Positions 61,070-64,000 of a DNA stretch of 64,000 nt are shown one piece after another. The position numbers and the translations under genes were made by a program. Source of the stretch: Lucinisca nassula (taxonomy: Eukaryota; Mollusca; Bivalvia; Lucinida; Lucinidae); assembly GCA_963580285.1 (NCBI GenBank), contig OY757011.1, positions 95,339,650 through 95,403,649 of the forward strand. The letters run 5' to 3'. Numbering within the stretch: position 1 is the first letter of the stretch; every line of letters begins with the position of its first letter. The notes beneath the pieces were generated by a model. The model did no database searches, was not told where the DNA came from, and saw only the letters and a list, made by a program, of their open reading frames with translations.

Positions 61070-61165
61070 TGACCAAACGGGGATATTGTGTATACAGAAC
61101 GGGGATATTGTGTATACAGAACGGGGACATTGTGTATGCGAAACGGGGAATTTGAATATGCCAAA
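61070..61165. repeat. 22-bp tandem repeat (CGGGGATATTGTGTATACAGAA)
   Basis: Four to five units, the last two diverged. Confidence 0.9.
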
Positions 61166-61279
61166 TGGGGAAGAAAGCAAGTGTATAATGTTAATGAATG
61201 TTCTAAAGGAGTGCATGGGTTTTGATTTCAATATTCGAAAAAGACTACCTACATAAACAAATTGAGGAATATTTGAAGG

Positions 61280-61850
61280 AATCACTTTGCAAAAAAAAAA
61301 ATAATTCTTTATATAAACTGAAGTTTGACTTTACCATTTTTTTGTTAGGTACCAGTAAACCACATCGGCTGCTGCCAAACGTTATGTACTTGGAGAAAAT
61401 AGAAGTTAAGGCAATAATCAGGAATCGATACAATTGCATCACACCTACCATCCAAGACACAAAAGAGTGAGTGAGTGAGTGAGTTTTAGTTCAGCTAAGG
61501 TCATACGGAGACGGGGCCTCGGTTTAAAGACTCATCCGATAGTTAGGAGAAGCCCGGCATCGATCCTGCGATCCCTGGTTTACAAGGCGAGTAGCGTAAC
61601 CACTGCACCACGGAGGCTTATAAGACACAAAAGAGAAAAAAAAAATCACAAATATAAAACAATTTCACTATAATGAAAATCTCACAAGAGGAAAACCAAA
61701 AGGATAGTTACTTTCAAACAAAATGGCCAAACGGATATCTAACATAAAATAATATCAGCAATACAAACGTGCAAAGACGAATTGCAAAAATAGTAGAGCA
61801 CGATAAAATAAAACGAATACAGAGATGAAACAACGATGAGGAATCTATGG
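61280..61850 (-). repeat. Diverged Penelope-like 3' region split by a SINE
   Basis: ATAGAAGTTAAGGCAATAATCAGG, AGGATAGTTACTTTC and AAAATGGCCAAACGG keep the order of the 5.7- and 52.6-kb copies at lower identity. Confidence 0.55.
61468..61621 (-). repeat. SINE family S1, with 14-bp target duplication
   Basis: AAGACACAAAAGAG at 61454-61467 and 61622-61635 flanks a full S1 copy (minus-strand head GCCTCCGTGGTGCAGTGG). Confidence 0.9.
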
Positions 61851-61869
61851 CAATCCATCTTACTATTTA

Positions 61870-62310
61870 TTCTGAAATCCTGCTATCCTATATGATATCA
61901 GATATCTTATATAATGTATAAAATATCTGACAAAATATATAAAATATATACTATAATAGATATCAGATATGGTATATAAGATATCTCAATTACTAATTAA
62001 GATAACGTAGGTTTGAGCATCTTAAATATTTTATATCCTATAAAAGATATATGATATAACATATAATCTTATAAAATAGCTTACATGTCAAATAAGATAT
62101 CTTATATACTAAATAAGATATCTTAATCACCCTAACTACATAAGATAACTTACGGTATATAAAATTTAGATATATTATAAAGTAATAAGAATAGCTTATA
62201 TGTTATATCAGATATCTTATATTGAATATTTGATACATATTTTATCATATATGATATCTTATATGCATTTTGAGATATCTGATAAAAATATATGATATCT
62301 ATATATTATT
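61870..62310. repeat. Degenerate AT-rich satellite (GATATCTTATAT)
   Basis: Irregular iterations of ATATCTTATAT/ATATAAGATATC, largely self-complementary. Similar sequence resumes at 62940-63110 and 63292-63350. The 62310-62940 gap has a (TAG/TTA) tract at 62415-62440 and no gene I can support. Confidence 0.8.
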
Positions 62311-63107
62311 ATTGATTGAGGAGATGTCGTATATAATTTTGAGGGAACATATAATAGCCAAATAATAGTTGTTCCTTGTAGTTATGAAATTTTGAGCTGA
62401 CCGTATACAGTGATTATCATTATTATTATTAGTAGTAGTAGTAGTATCATCATTATGAATGCGGTTGTTGTTATAGGTCGATATTCATATGCTCGAAAGG
62501 TATGACAGTAGCCAGTTTGCCGAGAGTGGATTGTGAGCTGTCCTTTATCCATAATATCTATGAAATAGATGGAAAAAATAATAACTTCAAAATTGGTCGG
62601 GTGGAGAGAGAGTGAAAGAGGGCGAGAGATAGTTTGGGGTTCTTTCAATCATCACCCATCCTTCCCACAGCAAACAGAATGGTAAATGGACTCACATAAG
62701 AACTTAGGGGCCTAAAGGTCTTTTCCATTAGCTGCATTGGTGGGGGGCATTTTGAAACATGTGGGCATTTTGATTACGAATAAAAAGTACCTTTATTGAA
62801 AATTTGAATCGTCATTCCATTATTTCAAACTTGTAATTTTTCAAATTCAAAAACAATGTTAGTGTGCACAGGGTAACTGATATCAGGACGCTTCTATTAA
62901 GGTGCACGATGATTATACCAACACACTTAACGTATAGGGCGAGTATCTCATTTAAGATATGATAGACCTCTATATCTCATATTGCAAAATAAATAAGATA
63001 TCTGATAAAGTATTGCTAGATTAGATATCTTACATGGATTCTAAAATATCTTATTAAGGATATTTGATTAATCAAAGTATTAAAGTGATCTTATGAAGAA
63101 TATAAGA

Positions 63108-63296
<189 letters not shown>

Positions 63297-63359
63297 TACC
63301 TTATATTTAATATAAAATTATCTTATATGGGGTATAAAATATTTATTTATCAAAACAAC

Positions 63360-64000
63360 TAGAGCTGTCAGTGAAACTGACTAGGGCCCCGACGGTGCCA
63401 TCAGAGGTGTTGGAGTTTTTCAAAGGGCATTAACTCTTAGAGTATTGTAGCTAGAGTTACGTATCTTGCAATGTAATTGTATAATGATATTATGACCTTA
63501 TCTAAAGTATGACTTTGATGCGTTTGACGGTTTGTAAGTTATGAATAAAAAAAATGAAAGGGTATTACTATATGTATGGCAACTGTCAATAACTTAGGCT
63601 TCATTTTCATTTGGATATCTACATGTATATTGGTTTTGAAATTAAGATGAAAACAAAAGACAAAATAAACTGATTACTTTTAGTTTTGCAAAGGGCCATA
63701 ACTCTCAGAGTATTGTAGCTAGAAGTAAGTAACTTGTCATGAAATCGTGTAATGTTGTCTTCCGTTTAAAGATTGAAATTGATGCGTTTGAAGATGTGTA
63801 CGTTATTAACAAAAACATGAAAAATGTTGTTGGAAAGACGGACGGACGGACCGACGGACAGCACAGGTCATTACTATTGGGCAACTGCCAATAACTATAG
63901 GAAGTTTCATTTGAATATCTATAGGGGTTTTGAAATAAAGATGAAAAAATACGAAAAAAGCTGAATTTTCAAGTTTTTCTAAGGGCCATAACTCTGAGAG
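63360..64000 (+). repeat. Pearl-like element, truncated by window end
   Basis: ACTAGAGCTGTCAGTGAAACTGAC opens it. Two units share CAAAGGGCCATAACTCTCAG and GATGCGTTTGA (63420 and 63690), with (GGAC)n at 63838-63855 and a third unit beginning at 63980. Confidence 0.65.

Overview
The window is non-coding-rich, AT-rich animal nuclear DNA. The intron/exon layout, tRNA-derived SINEs, arrays of about 160-bp repeats behind GTCC microsatellites (the design of the bivalve 'pearl' family), hammerhead-bearing repeats and Penelope-type reverse transcriptase debris all suggest a marine mollusc, most likely a bivalve. No species can be named from the sequence alone.

Region 1-34.5 kb is one host gene embedded in repeats. 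Two exons of a COX19-type cytochrome c oxidase assembly factor (14481-14592 and 22520-22601, + strand) are joined in phase across an intron of about 7.9 kb that holds a broken Penelope-like retroelement. A dead mariner (12889-14381) ends 100 bp before the first of these exons. The rest is repeat sequence: a 166-bp tandem array at the left edge, hairpin MITEs, three SINE families, a hammerhead-ribozyme repeat, pearl-like arrays (20.0-22.4, 22.9-26.0 and 29.9-31.6 kb), and a 3.37-kb terminal-inverted-repeat element that jumped into a MITE.

Region 34587-50330 is a complete Polinton/Maverick element of about 15.7 kb. It has 175/176-bp terminal inverted repeats, AG...CT ends and an ATATAT target duplication. 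It carries a protein-primed DNA polymerase B (intact, 1282 aa), an integrase, a major capsid protein, a candidate minor capsid protein, a packaging ATPase and about eight small proteins typical of the group. Genes are packed head-to-head over 31-45 bp AT-rich spacers and tail-to-tail with overlapping stops. The copy is decaying: capsid and integrase each have an in-frame TAG, the ATPase and two other genes have frameshifts, and a Cys-rich gene is split by a pearl-like insertion. No maturation protease was found.

Region 50.3-56 kb is repeats again: MITEs, SINEs, a retroelement 3' end, and a tandem pair of the hammerhead repeat inside a 1.2-kb segment that also occurs at 7.2-8.3 kb.

Region 56.0-60.8 kb is a second, unrelated virus-like element in CpG-rich DNA between 208-bp inverted repeats. 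It encodes a small zinc-finger protein, a BIR-domain (IAP-like) protein, a 52-aa basic protein, an adenain-like cysteine protease, a 125-aa protein and a zinc-finger packaging ATPase. It has no polymerase, integrase or capsid gene. A hammerhead repeat sits between its two gene blocks. The window closes with microsatellites (AC)n and (TA)n, AT-rich degenerate satellite DNA and another repeat relic.
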